This document shows positions 1 to 7,071 of a DNA stretch of 9,068 bases, one piece after another. The DNA is taken from positions 1-9,068 of the forward strand of contig JAGLWW010000024.1 in assembly GCA_023133195.1 (NCBI GenBank), read 5' to 3'. Origin of the DNA: Candidatus Aenigmatarchaeota archaeon. GTDB taxonomy: Archaea > Aenigmatarchaeota > Aenigmatarchaeia > PWEA01 > JAGHBM01. The notes under the pieces are model-generated. The model made no database searches. It had not been told where the DNA came from and worked only from the letters and a program-made list of their open reading frames with translations. Every line of letters begins with the position of its first letter. Within the stretch, counting starts at the first letter, position 1. Position numbers and translations under genes: made by a program.

Positions 1-1349
1 GATACAAAGTAACTTATTTTTGTATATTCACCCGAAATACTTCTCATAACATTCCACCAGCTTCTGTCAGAAGCCCATATAATAGAGCTTTTCACAAGGG
101 CATATATGTCATCACCTTCTCCTCCGGATACCCACACAGTTCTCCATTTTGTGTTATCAGTGCCGTTTACCACAAGAGCAGATTTACCACCGGCATCCTT
201 TAATACATCATATGATTCATCTTTATCAGATTTAACAGGGGGATTGTTCTGAGGACCGCTTGTTTTTATAAGATCTTCATGAAAAATATACTGATTTGCT
301 TTATTGAAGTTCATTATGAAGAAACGTCCCCTTGGGTCTATTTTTTCTATTACAAAATCATGTACCTGACTTCCAGCTTCCGGGGGAGAGGTTATAGAAA
401 AATCATAGTTTTCTTCCTTTCCAAACAAATCATAACTACCATCACCGTCTGTATCTAAATCCAATGCTTCAAAGATTCCATCCGGTGGCAGGTCTGTATC
501 ATTTCTTCTTACCTTATAGGGGTTTCCCCAAAGAGTCACTTCTGTTTCTTCATGTTCATCCCATTTGTAAGTGAAGTTTTCATTCATTCCTACAGCATAG
601 AAATATTTCTGTATGGCATAGTTTGGCTTTGAAGCGTTGTTTATGTTTAAAAATGTGAGGTCACCGTCTCCCGAACTGGCTCCAATTTCCAGTCCGAAAA
701 AATCTTTTTCTAACTCATCTACATCTCCAGGTGTAATATTATAAAAACCAATAATACCAGTGCCCCTATTTAAATGAACCTTCAAGTCATCTATTACATC
801 GTCACCGCTGTCTATAAGGTTCTGAACATAATCTCTCTGATTTACACCTCTTATAAGCAAAACATCCATTTTATGCCTGCCGATGTTGTCATAAGAAATC
901 GGGAAGACACGAAAATACACATACCTTCCGTTTATGTAGGCAGGTCTGAGTATCTTTTCCAGGTACATTATTTCTTCTTCTACATCACCCCCGGTACAAC
1001 CAGCTCCTGTGCAGTTAAATCCAACCCTGATTTCATTCCTGATTACTCCCAATGTTTCTATTCCGTAGTTCATTTTCTTGTTTTCCAGCCATGTGAAATT
1101 TTCAGTTATTTCATTCTCTAAATCACTTGAATTTCTGTTCATTATGTTCTGGAGAAAGCTTTCTACAGGTGTTCCAGATGAATCATATATCTTATCCAAA
1201 GTAGCTAAAAGGTCCTGACCATTGAGAGACATCTGGACATAATTCCAGTCAGTTCTTGTAAGAGTTGGATAGAGGAGAAATGGAACAATTATAAGAAAAG
1301 TCAACGAAACCAAAATTGCTTCCAACATATGAACTATACCCTTTTCCAT
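1..1349 (-). CDS. Large secreted pilin-like protein with class III-type N-terminus (partial, C-terminus beyond left edge)
   Basis: An open frame starts at ATG 1349 and runs without a stop through base 1, giving 449 visible residues. The N-terminus MEKGIVHMLEAILV begins with a charged MEKG followed by a hydrophobic helix to about residue 27, as in prepilins cut after Gly by archaeal prepilin peptidase, with Glu10 at +6. The rest is hydrophilic and presumably extracytoplasmic, with eight N-x-S/T sequons (for example N84, N112, N204, N258, N395), Cys113 and Cys118, and a DxDxDG calcium-type loop at residues 299-307. Residues 160-220 (VLLIRG, then GTGIIGF) and 391-435 (WRTVWVSGG, then SSIIWAS) follow the pattern of ThuA/amidotransferase-like folds; this is inference only. 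The ribosome binding site GGTGA overlaps the stop of the upstream gene, four bases away. It is the last visible gene of the cluster, so a minor, tip or adhesin subunit is likely. The frame is certain, the function is not. Confidence 0.85.
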   Translation of the reverse strand, partial: MEKGIVHMLEAILVSLTFLIIVPFLLYPTLTRTDWNYVQMSLNGQDLLATLDKIYDSSGTPVESFLQNIMNRNSSDLENEITENFTWLENKKMNYGIETLGVIRNEIRVGFNCTGAGCTGGDVEEEIMYLEKILRPAYINGRYVYFRVFPISYDNIGRHKMDVLLIRGVNQRDYVQNLIDSGDDVIDDLKVHLNRGTGIIGFYNITPGDVDELEKDFFGLEIGASSGDGDLTFLNINNASKPNYAIQKYFYAVGMNENFTYKWDEHEETEVTLWGNPYKVRRNDTDLPPDGIFEALDLDTDGDGSYDLFGKEENYDFSITSPPEAGSQVHDFVIEKIDPRGRFFIMNFNKANQYIFHEDLIKTSGPQNNPPVKSDKDESYDVLKDAGGKSALVVNGTDNTKWRTVWVSGGEGDDIYALVKSSIIWASDRSWWNVMRSISGEYTKISYFV

Positions 1350-1353
1350 AAAA

Positions 1354-1821
1354 TCACCATACATTTATTTTGATACTTGTGGGTTGACCGTTTGTTACCG
1401 CATACCTTTCTATGCTTGCAACAATCAGATGGGATGGTATATATTTCCTTCCACAGATAAAGTTAAACGTATTGTTAACATAAACTCTGAGTTGGAAGTC
1501 CCTCTCCATCTCTAAAGTCATGTTATCTTTAATTTTTTTGTAAACATTTTCAAAATCTGTTGGATCTTCGTTACATGTTTCATTAAATTCATATAGTTTC
1601 GTGTAATTGAGGTCATAAGGTTCCTTTGCAAATCCGTATTCCAATTTGGAGTCTTTCAGCATATTTTCCGTTATTCTGAAGCAATCGCTGTGCAATCTGT
1701 TATTTAAACTGTTTGTATGATAGTAAGGTATACTATTGGCTACCTGGAATGATATGTATATTGTAAAAATTACAAAAATAACCATGGCTACTATATATTC
1801 TATACTACTTTGTCCTTTCAT
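1354..1821 (-). CDS. Class III signal peptide pilin-like protein, 155 aa
   Basis: The start MKGQSSIEYIVAM is a textbook class III signal peptide: a very short basic leader ending in Gly3, then Q-S-S-I-E with Glu at +5 and a hydrophobic stretch to about residue 29. Prepilin peptidase cleavage would fall between Gly3 and Gln4. The mature domain is polar, with three cysteines (47, 83, 123) and four N-glycosylation sequons (N72, N80, N100, N116), as expected for a surface-exposed archaeal subunit. It starts 9 bases after the second membrane platform gene, with AAGGT about 6 bases before ATG, and is followed after 4 bases by the large pilin-like gene. Its position downstream of the machinery, not next to the main pilin, suggests a minor pilin or a partner of the large protein. 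The class III assignment is firm; the precise role is inferred. Confidence 0.9.
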   Translation of the reverse strand: MKGQSSIEYIVAMVIFVIFTIYISFQVANSIPYYHTNSLNNRLHSDCFRITENMLKDSKLEYGFAKEPYDLNYTKLYEFNETCNEDPTDFENVYKKIKDNMTLEMERDFQLRVYVNNTFNFICGRKYIPSHLIVASIERYAVTNGQPTSIKINVW

Positions 1822-1830
1822 AAAAATACC

Positions 1831-2787
1831 TTAAGTTATTAATCTAAGTGCTATCAAAAATATTGGTAATCCCATTCCCATCATAATGAGTCCGTGTTTG
1901 AATCCTTCAGATATGGATTCTGATCCGGCCTGACCTGCAACCAATCCGGAACACATGCCCTGAATCAGTATCATGTAAAGAAACATGGACTTGTAATAAC
2001 AATCGCTTCCTGTTCCAAAATCAAATATTTTACAAGGTCCGGAGAAAAACGAACAAATACTACCTGTAACTCCCTTCGTGGTGCCACTACAGGGTCCTGC
2101 CATCTCAATTCCAATTCCTCCGCCCAATACTTCTCCCGAAAAACCAGTGGCCATTGTACCCATCATGGAAGTTAATACATTTGTAAGTGCCAGCAAGACG
2201 CCTATAAACATGAAATATATAAGATACAATGACATAGTGTGATGTGCCATGTTGCTTTTTCTTTCCTTCTCAGCACTTTTTACAAGGGCACTGTCCATTG
2301 CCACGCTTTCCATAGTAGAGATGATTTCACCGCCACTTCTGTGAGACTCTACCAACACATCTATGGACCTTTTTATCAGTTTACTCTCCTTTATTCTCTT
2401 CGAGAACATAATCAGAACATCTTCCAAAGGTACACCCCACGTAAGCTGATAATACATTTTTTTTACTTCTTTTGAAAGCCTCCCATAGTCAACTCTAGAG
2501 CACATCTGTATCGATTTTGAGAGTGTCATACCGCTTCGTGCCTCTTCCACAAGGTCTCTCAGAAAATTCGGAAGTTGCTCCTCCATCGCGGAAACTTCTC
2601 TGTGTCTGATATACGAAAAAATAAAATACGGTATTGCACTTATTATTATTGAAAAAAGAATAGTGACTCCCAGTATCCCAACGTCCCCAAGGAAGACTAC
2701 CGCCACTACCATTATTGTAAGAACGCCTATCATAGGCGGAACAAATTTTATGTAGTCAATTTTTTCCCAGTCTTTTATTTTCTTCAT
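1831..2787 (-). CDS. T2SF/TadC-type pilus assembly membrane protein (second copy), 318 aa
   Basis: This is a platform protein of the type II secretion F / TadB-TadC / FlaJ family. Predicted layout: two membrane helices at about 17-34 and 36-60, a cytoplasmic four-helix T2SF domain at about 67-182 (LPNFLRDLVEEARSG and SHRSGGEI are typical), then helices at about 184-207, 266-288 and 298-316. In the family the cytoplasmic domain contacts the ATPase and the platform passes pilins out of the membrane. The start abuts the stop of the first F-type gene (TAAATG, no spacer), with a weak AAAGGTTGG upstream, so translation is probably coupled. Unusual is the loop after helix 3 (about 208-265), which is long, Gly-rich and holds four cysteines (233, 245, 252, 263). 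By family topology this loop is extracytoplasmic, so disulfides are possible. Family assignment is strong. Confidence 0.93.
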   Translation of the reverse strand: MKKIKDWEKIDYIKFVPPMIGVLTIMVVAVVFLGDVGILGVTILFSIIISAIPYFIFSYIRHREVSAMEEQLPNFLRDLVEEARSGMTLSKSIQMCSRVDYGRLSKEVKKMYYQLTWGVPLEDVLIMFSKRIKESKLIKRSIDVLVESHRSGGEIISTMESVAMDSALVKSAEKERKSNMAHHTMSLYLIYFMFIGVLLALTNVLTSMMGTMATGFSGEVLGGGIGIEMAGPCSGTTKGVTGSICSFFSGPCKIFDFGTGSDCYYKSMFLYMILIQGMCSGLVAGQAGSESISEGFKHGLIMMGMGLPIFLIALRLIT

Positions 2788-3684
2788 TTAACCAACCTTT
2801 GGAGCCATATATTTGAGTACTATTATAAAGATTATTGATATCACGGGGAGTCCCAAGAATATCACAAAGAACTGGGCTATTACAATCGTATTCATCATAC
2901 CAGCTCCAAAAGCACTCATCATGGAAGATACCACAATAAAGAATATCGAACCCACAACGATAAGCGTCACATAAATCTCCAACATCATTGAAATTTTTTG
3001 TGCATATTCCTGCATCATTCTTTTGTAGTTTTGTATGAATATCCTCGCCTTTCCATGCAAATATTCTGAGAGGTTTCCACCACTTGTTAATGTGGTATCT
3101 ATTCCCCATAATAATTCTTTGAATTCTTCTGAAGGAGATTTGTCTGCAGCCCTCCTAATGGCTTCATTTATGCTCATTCCAAATATTTCAACATTTCTTG
3201 TGATTTCCTTTGCTTCCTTTGTTATCTCTCCATATTCAGCGAACTCTGAAAGTATTTTGAACATGGTTTTCGGGGGGGCATTACCACCGCTCACAGTTGC
3301 CATATATAAAGTCGCAAACGGAAGAGAAAAATCTATATTTTTCTTTCTGCTGGATGATGATATAGAGGGATACATATAAAAGAAGAAAAATATACCAACT
3401 GAGAAGACTATGGATACGGAGAAGGAAAATATAAATCCCATTATTACAGAAAAATTTGGGATGAAAAGTGTTATTATAAAAACCAATGGAAATTCAATCA
3501 TAAACACCAATATAGAAGTCATTAATGCTGTTGACATGTATTCCAAAATGCTGATTTTCATCCCGGCTTTTTTAAGGTCAAACACGATGCTTTCAAAGTA
3601 AGTCATGTGTTCTTCTATTTTTGGAGATAAAAATTTGTAAGAAAATTTTTTATAATTCTCTATTAAATCAGAATCAAAACTCAT
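2788..3684 (-). CDS. T2SF/TadC-type pilus assembly membrane protein (first copy), 298 aa
   Basis: This is a second platform protein of the F/TadB-TadC family, adjacent to the ATPase gene. Numbering from the preferred start, there is a soluble N-terminal segment to about 45, hydrophobic helices at about 50-75 and 80-106, a cytoplasmic T2SF domain at about 117-228 (SGGNAPPKTMF and TSGGNLSEYL are the family-style turns), and two C-terminal helices at about 236-258 and 266-291. The gene could start at 3690 (MVMSF) or at 3684 (MSFDS). I chose 3684 because AAAGGG lies 6 bases before that ATG but directly abuts the other one, and because TAATG at 3684 repeats the stop/start overlap used by the ATPase gene. 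Together with the next gene it forms a split, two-gene platform as in bacterial Tad systems, rather than a single long FlaJ. Confidence 0.92.
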   Translation of the reverse strand: MSFDSDLIENYKKFSYKFLSPKIEEHMTYFESIVFDLKKAGMKISILEYMSTALMTSILVFMIEFPLVFIITLFIPNFSVIMGFIFSFSVSIVFSVGIFFFFYMYPSISSSSRKKNIDFSLPFATLYMATVSGGNAPPKTMFKILSEFAEYGEITKEAKEITRNVEIFGMSINEAIRRAADKSPSEEFKELLWGIDTTLTSGGNLSEYLHGKARIFIQNYKRMMQEYAQKISMMLEIYVTLIVVGSIFFIVVSSMMSAFGAGMMNTIVIAQFFVIFLGLPVISIIFIIVLKYMAPKVG

Positions 3685-5489
3685 TACCATCCCTTTATTT
3701 TATTTAACAGGTTTTCGGAGTTTGCATAGTACATCCTTATTAACTTACCGAAATTTCTGTAGTCTTTTATGCCTATTTTTTTCCCCCATTCAAGAACCAT
3801 TGCACGCCTTTTAAGCTCCCTTTTAATTTCTTCTTCGTGTTGCCCGGTTTGTTTAGATATTTTTTCCAGAATGATGCTTCCAGAAGATTCAAAAGAATCC
3901 TTCGCGGGATTCCATTCAAAGACAATGTTTGGCACAACACTTTCTTTTTCAATATCATATTTTTCCACTTCCATTACTTCTCTTATTCTTCTCACATACT
4001 TGTCCCCCCTTTTTATTCTCGATAGAAATATTATTATATCCAGATTTTCTATCAAACTCGGAGGAAGACTTATTGGTTCCGTTCTCAACCTGTCTGTGAG
4101 TTTGTCTATGGTTTCTGCATGTATAGTCGAAAGACCGGGATGGCCCGTAGCCATCTGCTGAAAAAGGACGTAGGCTTCCTTGCCCCTAACTTCTCCCACT
4201 ATTATATAATCAGGCCTCTGTCTCAAACTTTCCCTTAACAAATCAAACATATCCACCTGTCCAGTCTTTTTTCCACCGATTTTAGAGATAGCCTGCCTGG
4301 CCACCTCCGGGACCCAGTGTGGGTGGGAGAATCTTAGTTCCGGTGTATCCTCTATTGAAACTATCTTCATGTTAGGTTTGATAAACATTGACAACACATT
4401 CAAAAGAGTGGTCTTACCCGTTGCAGTACCTCCTGATATAAGCATACTCTTTCCGTTTTCTATACAGAACCAAAGATATGCCAACATCTTGCTGTCAACA
4501 GAGCCTGACCTTAACAGGTCCAGCGGAATTATCGGGTCTTTTGTAAATTTTCTTATTGTAAAATTGCTGCCCTTCATGGCTATATCTGTTCCGAAAGTCA
4601 GCTGTAATCTGCTTCCATCAGGCAGGCTTGCATCCACAAGAGGATCCGCCATTGATACTGATTTTTCTGATTTCTGTGCAAGTCTCATAATGAATGTATC
4701 CAGTTCATCTTCATCTTTAAATAATACGTTGGTTTCTATAGAGCCTATGAATGGGTTTCTATGATAAATATACAAAGGTATTCCTAGACCATCACAAGAA
4801 ATATCTTCTATATACGGGTCGTGCATGAGTGGCTCTATTTTACCAAGACCTATAAAATCCCTGTAGACGTAATACTTGATAATTTTTTTTTCCTTTTGCG
4901 TGGGGTAAATTCCCAAGAAATCAAGAATTTCATTGAATTTCTCATCAAGATATTTCATAGCACTCTTAATATTAAGTTTGGTGAAATCTATATCCAGTCT
5001 TTCCTGCATAGTTTTCTTTAATTTATCAAGGGTTATTTTGTCCTTCTTACTAAGATTTGGTTCTATAACTTCATAAATCAAAACATTTTTATTGGAGTCC
5101 CATTTTATATGAGCGTAAGCATATACATCCTCCCCTTTCTTTGGGCTAACAGGAGTTAAAGAATAATAAAGGTTTATTTTTGTTATATCTAAAAATTCCT
5201 TTTTTTTAATCTCAGTTCTACCAATTTCTATTTCAGGTATTTCCATCCCCTTTATCTTTTTTCCCTCCTTTTCCTTCTCTTTAACCGATAAAAACAACCC
5301 GACTTTCCTTATTATTCTAGATAACTTTGAAATTTCCTCTCTGGCAGTGCCGATTTTAAATTTCTTGGGAAGTTTCATTTCTTTTATTTTTGTAAATTCT
5401 TTTGTTTCAGTAATCCTTATTTCTTTTTCTTTAATCTTCTGAATCTTGTCATACTTTTCCGCGGCTTCTGTTAGTCTTTTGAAGTCCAT
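3684..5489 (-). CDS. VirB11/TadA-type secretion ATPase for type IV pilus assembly, 601 aa
   Basis: This is the cytoplasmic hexameric ATPase that powers pilin assembly in the type II/IV secretion superfamily (PilB, TadA, VirB11, archaeal FlaI/ArlI). All core motifs are visible: Walker A GGTATGKT at residues 353-360, Asp box IEDTPELR at 379-386, Walker B IIVGEVRG at 429-436, and the His box GHPGLSTIHAE at 449-459. An N-terminal Lys/Glu-rich region (about 1-100) precedes the N-terminal domain that leads into YIEDISCDG (226-234). The length suits the archaeal members, which carry a longer N-terminus than VirB11. The start ATG shares its A with the stop of the preceding pilin-like gene (TAATG), and AAAGGT lies 8 bases upstream. 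The gene is followed directly by two F-type membrane genes, the expected partners. Nothing looks broken. An archaellum ATPase is less likely because the archaellum genes arlC-H are absent nearby. Confidence 0.96.
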   Translation of the reverse strand: MDFKRLTEAAEKYDKIQKIKEKEIRITETKEFTKIKEMKLPKKFKIGTAREEISKLSRIIRKVGLFLSVKEKEKEGKKIKGMEIPEIEIGRTEIKKKEFLDITKINLYYSLTPVSPKKGEDVYAYAHIKWDSNKNVLIYEVIEPNLSKKDKITLDKLKKTMQERLDIDFTKLNIKSAMKYLDEKFNEILDFLGIYPTQKEKKIIKYYVYRDFIGLGKIEPLMHDPYIEDISCDGLGIPLYIYHRNPFIGSIETNVLFKDEDELDTFIMRLAQKSEKSVSMADPLVDASLPDGSRLQLTFGTDIAMKGSNFTIRKFTKDPIIPLDLLRSGSVDSKMLAYLWFCIENGKSMLISGGTATGKTTLLNVLSMFIKPNMKIVSIEDTPELRFSHPHWVPEVARQAISKIGGKKTGQVDMFDLLRESLRQRPDYIIVGEVRGKEAYVLFQQMATGHPGLSTIHAETIDKLTDRLRTEPISLPPSLIENLDIIIFLSRIKRGDKYVRRIREVMEVEKYDIEKESVVPNIVFEWNPAKDSFESSGSIILEKISKQTGQHEEEIKRELKRRAMVLEWGKKIGIKDYRNFGKLIRMYYANSENLLNKIKGW

Positions 5490-5923
5490 TAGAATCTACC
5501 TTTTATTAATATTTTATCATTTAATTTCATTATTTTAACTTCCCCGACCGAGCTAAAGAGCATACCCGAAGCTTGGTATTCGCTGTCTAGAGGTATGATG
5601 ACTATCTTTTCCTCGGAGTTCTTCCCAAGTTTTATAGTGAGATTATATTCTTCTCCCACATTTTCTATATATATCCTGTAGCCTTTTCCGGATATTTTTT
5701 TTGGAATGTTAAAAGTCAATGTAATCTCTTCAGGAGAGTGATAAGCCCGGTTTATTTCGGAAGAAATCAATTTGCCTATTTCATACATCTGATCTTCTTC
5801 CGTCAGTTCTTTTATACTTTCATTAACAGTCACCAATGAAAAATAAATTGATATAGTTATGATAGTTCCTATGAGTAATAAGATCATCTGTTCCAATGTG
5901 AAATATTGTCCTTTATTTTTCAT
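5489..5923 (-). CDS. Class III signal peptide pilin-like protein, 144 aa
   Basis: The N-terminus MKNKGQYFTLEQMILL has a short basic leader ending in Gly5 and a hydrophobic helix to about residue 33, so prepilin peptidase could cut between Gly5 and Gln6, leaving Glu at +6. The mature part (about 35-144) is polar with alternating beta-type segments (EITLTFNIP, GYRIYIENVG, YNLTIKLG, KIVIIPLD) and no cysteines. That is consistent with a small beta-rich head on a pilin-like stalk. One sequon (N94-L-T) is present. The gene lies 11 bases after the 206-aa gene, with GTGA about 6 bases before ATG, and its stop shares a base with the ATPase start, so it is co-translated with the machinery. A minor pilin or assembly-priming subunit is the best guess; no specific family is recognised. 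Confidence 0.87.
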   Translation of the reverse strand: MKNKGQYFTLEQMILLLIGTIITISIYFSLVTVNESIKELTEEDQMYEIGKLISSEINRAYHSPEEITLTFNIPKKISGKGYRIYIENVGEEYNLTIKLGKNSEEKIVIIPLDSEYQASGMLFSSVGEVKIMKLNDKILIKGRF

Positions 5924-5934
5924 GATAATTCACG

Positions 5935-6555
5935 TTATTCAAACCTCACATTAATTATTGTTGTATATACTGCTCTTTCACCTTCTTGCATCATAGGAAC
6001 ATGGTCTCCTTCACTGATGACTATTCTATGACCATCTCCGCTTATAACATCTCTTCCAAGACTAAGCAAATCTATAATGTAAACATTTTTGCTTCCTGTA
6101 AGGTTTCTATAATAAAGCGTCATATTCACAGAATATGCATTATCTCCCAATTCATTTGAGATTACCTTTAAAACACTTGGTTCGTTTCCTATTGATACCT
6201 CATCATTGTCGTCTCCCTTCAGGTATATATCCATTTCTGTTGCCATATCCGTGCCTGTAGTCTGGACTATCAACTCAATTCTGTCGTTAGTTCCGTAATC
6301 TATAATTTTCAACTCTCCAGGAATGTTTGGATTATCAATTCTTTGGGTCCCACCATTTTTTGCCACATTCTGTATCTTGTTGTCAAGTTCTTTCATAAAC
6401 CTTTCCACATTGGAAACCCTTACAACGTCTTTCTGTTTCTCTATTAAAGGCATTCCCCACATATAGGTAATCCCTATCATTGTTATCATTACAAGGGTCA
6501 ATAACACCACGCCGATTATCTGGGACTGGCCTTTGAAACGTTTAATTCCAAGCAT
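5935..6555 (-). CDS. Class III signal peptide / archaeal pilin-like protein, 206 aa
   Basis: The start MLGIKRFKGQSQIIGVVLL holds a basic leader ending in Gly9, followed by Gln-Ser-Gln and a hydrophobic helix to about residue 34. This is the archaeal pilin/class III pattern with predicted cleavage between Gly9 and Gln10. The remaining 170 residues are polar and beta-rich with no cysteines. Two sequons (N144-M-T and N151-L-T) sit in the C-terminal half. The acidic cluster GDDNDE at 114-119 could bind cations, but this is speculative. It is the first gene after a U-rich tract and a TATA-like box, so it may lead a separate transcript for the assembly machinery. A GTGGT-type ribosome binding site lies just before ATG. 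It is probably a minor pilin. The N-terminal class is clear; the head domain is not recognised. Confidence 0.87.
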   Translation of the reverse strand: MLGIKRFKGQSQIIGVVLLTLVMITMIGITYMWGMPLIEKQKDVVRVSNVERFMKELDNKIQNVAKNGGTQRIDNPNIPGELKIIDYGTNDRIELIVQTTGTDMATEMDIYLKGDDNDEVSIGNEPSVLKVISNELGDNAYSVNMTLYYRNLTGSKNVYIIDLLSLGRDVISGDGHRIVISEGDHVPMMQEGERAVYTTIINVRFE

Positions 6556-6561
6556 TTTACC

Positions 6562-6571
6562 ACTATATTTA
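6562..6571 (-). repeat. 10-bp direct repeat, proximal copy (TAAATATAGT)
   Basis: On the minus strand TAAATATAGT occurs here and again at 6584-6593. The copies are 22 bases apart centre to centre, about two helical turns. This copy falls near the transcription start predicted from the upstream TATA-like box, where a bound repressor would block initiation. An operator role is inference; chance similarity in AT-rich DNA is possible. Confidence 0.5.
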
Positions 6572-6583
6572 GAAATAGCGAGG

Positions 6584-6593
6584 ACTATATTTA
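6584..6593 (-). repeat. 10-bp direct repeat, distal copy (TAAATATAGT)
   Basis: This is identical to the copy at 6562-6571 and in the same orientation. It overlaps the TATA-like box TTTAAATATA (6587-6596), so the repeat may be either a duplicated promoter element or half of an operator pair. Confidence 0.5.
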
Positions 6594-6596
6594 AAA
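6587..6596 (-). promoter_or_regulatory. TATA-like box upstream of the 206-aa pilin-like gene
   Basis: The minus-strand sequence TTTAAATATA matches archaeal box A and is centred about 36 bases before the ATG at 6555. Initiation about 25 bases downstream would give a leader of about 11 bases containing GTGGT. It would allow the minor pilins and machinery to be expressed separately from the major pilin. It lies in AT-rich DNA, so confidence is moderate. Confidence 0.45.
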
Positions 6597-6614
6597 TTAA
6601 AATAAAAGAAAAAG
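6594..6614 (-). terminator. U-rich tract after the 137-aa pilin gene
   Basis: About 10 bases after the TAA of the 137-aa gene the minus strand becomes pyrimidine-rich, with runs of T (CTTTTTCTTTTATTTT and so on) and no obvious hairpin. Archaeal intrinsic termination relies on such U-tracts. Partial termination here would raise the major pilin above the machinery genes downstream. Functional use is inferred. Confidence 0.45.
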
Positions 6615-6624
6615 ACTGGGTGGA

Positions 6625-7038
6625 TTAGTCGCACTTGTCCGTTGCTGAGTTACCAGATACAGTCACTCTAACTACTATTCCTGATGCCCACGGTCCAGCG
6701 GCAGTCATGTCTAATGTTGCAACAGTACCAGGTTGTATTGGGCATGTAGTACAAGTGCTTATGGTATCTAAAGCATTGTCAAGATAAACACTCAGTTCGG
6801 TCAGTGCTATAGGGTCGTTGCCCATATTTCTGACGTATACATTGCCATTCGCGCAATCAAGAGAATCTATTGTTATGGATTTCTGCAATTGTTCCGTAAC
6901 TGTTTCTATCTGCTCTTCTCCTGCTTCACCCAGAGTTTCCCAAGTTCTTGTAGTCCATGCTGCAAATACTCCACCTAATGCTACTACTATCAATATCAGC
7001 AATATCATTGCTATTACGGGTGTTATTCCTTTCCTCAT
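6625..7038 (-). CDS. Archaeal type IV pilin / archaellin-like protein, probable major pilin, 137 aa
   Basis: The N-terminus MRKGITPVIAMILLILIVVA is the archaeal-type pilin N-terminal signature (basic leader, Gly4, then I-T-P-V-I-A and a helix to about residue 28). Prepilin peptidase would cut after Gly4 to release the mature pilin. The head domain (about 50-137) is small, with four cysteines at 62, 96, 99 and 136 that could form two disulfides, including a C-x-x-C pair. GGAGGT sits 7 bases before ATG, the strongest ribosome binding site in the window, and a U-tract follows the stop. Both fit an abundant structural subunit, so I call it the likely main fibre protein. It lies 33 bases after a small ORF and 69 bases before the next pilin-like gene. 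There are no sequons in the mature domain, unlike the minor subunits. Whether it forms pili or another filament cannot be told from sequence. Confidence 0.92.
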   Translation of the reverse strand: MRKGITPVIAMILLILIVVALGGVFAAWTTRTWETLGEAGEEQIETVTEQLQKSITIDSLDCANGNVYVRNMGNDPIALTELSVYLDNALDTISTCTTCPIQPGTVATLDMTAAGPWASGIVVRVTVSGNSATDKCD

Positions 7039-7045
7039 TTTTATA

Positions 7046-7051
7046 ACCTCC
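7046..7051 (-). promoter_or_regulatory. Strong Shine-Dalgarno of the 137-aa pilin gene
   Basis: On the minus strand GGAGGT lies 7 bases before the ATG at 7038. It is an almost perfect anti-16S match and much stronger than those of the neighbouring genes, supporting this start and high translation. Confidence 0.85.
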
Positions 7052-7071
7052 TTTTTATTTTTTTATCTTAA

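Noticed and set aside
774..1121. 115-codon plus-strand open frame
   Set aside because: It is antisense to the large pilin-like frame, which is continuous over 449 codons and has a signal peptide and ribosome binding site.
2756..3109. 117-codon minus-strand frame overlapping both F-type genes
   Set aside because: It is out of frame with two well-supported membrane protein genes, and its product has unusual Cys/Trp/Tyr-rich composition without family features.
6565..6574. Second TATA-like sequence TCTAAATATA as a promoter
   Set aside because: Initiation about 25 bases downstream would fall inside the 206-aa coding region past its ATG, so it is better read as the proximal repeat copy than as a TATA box.
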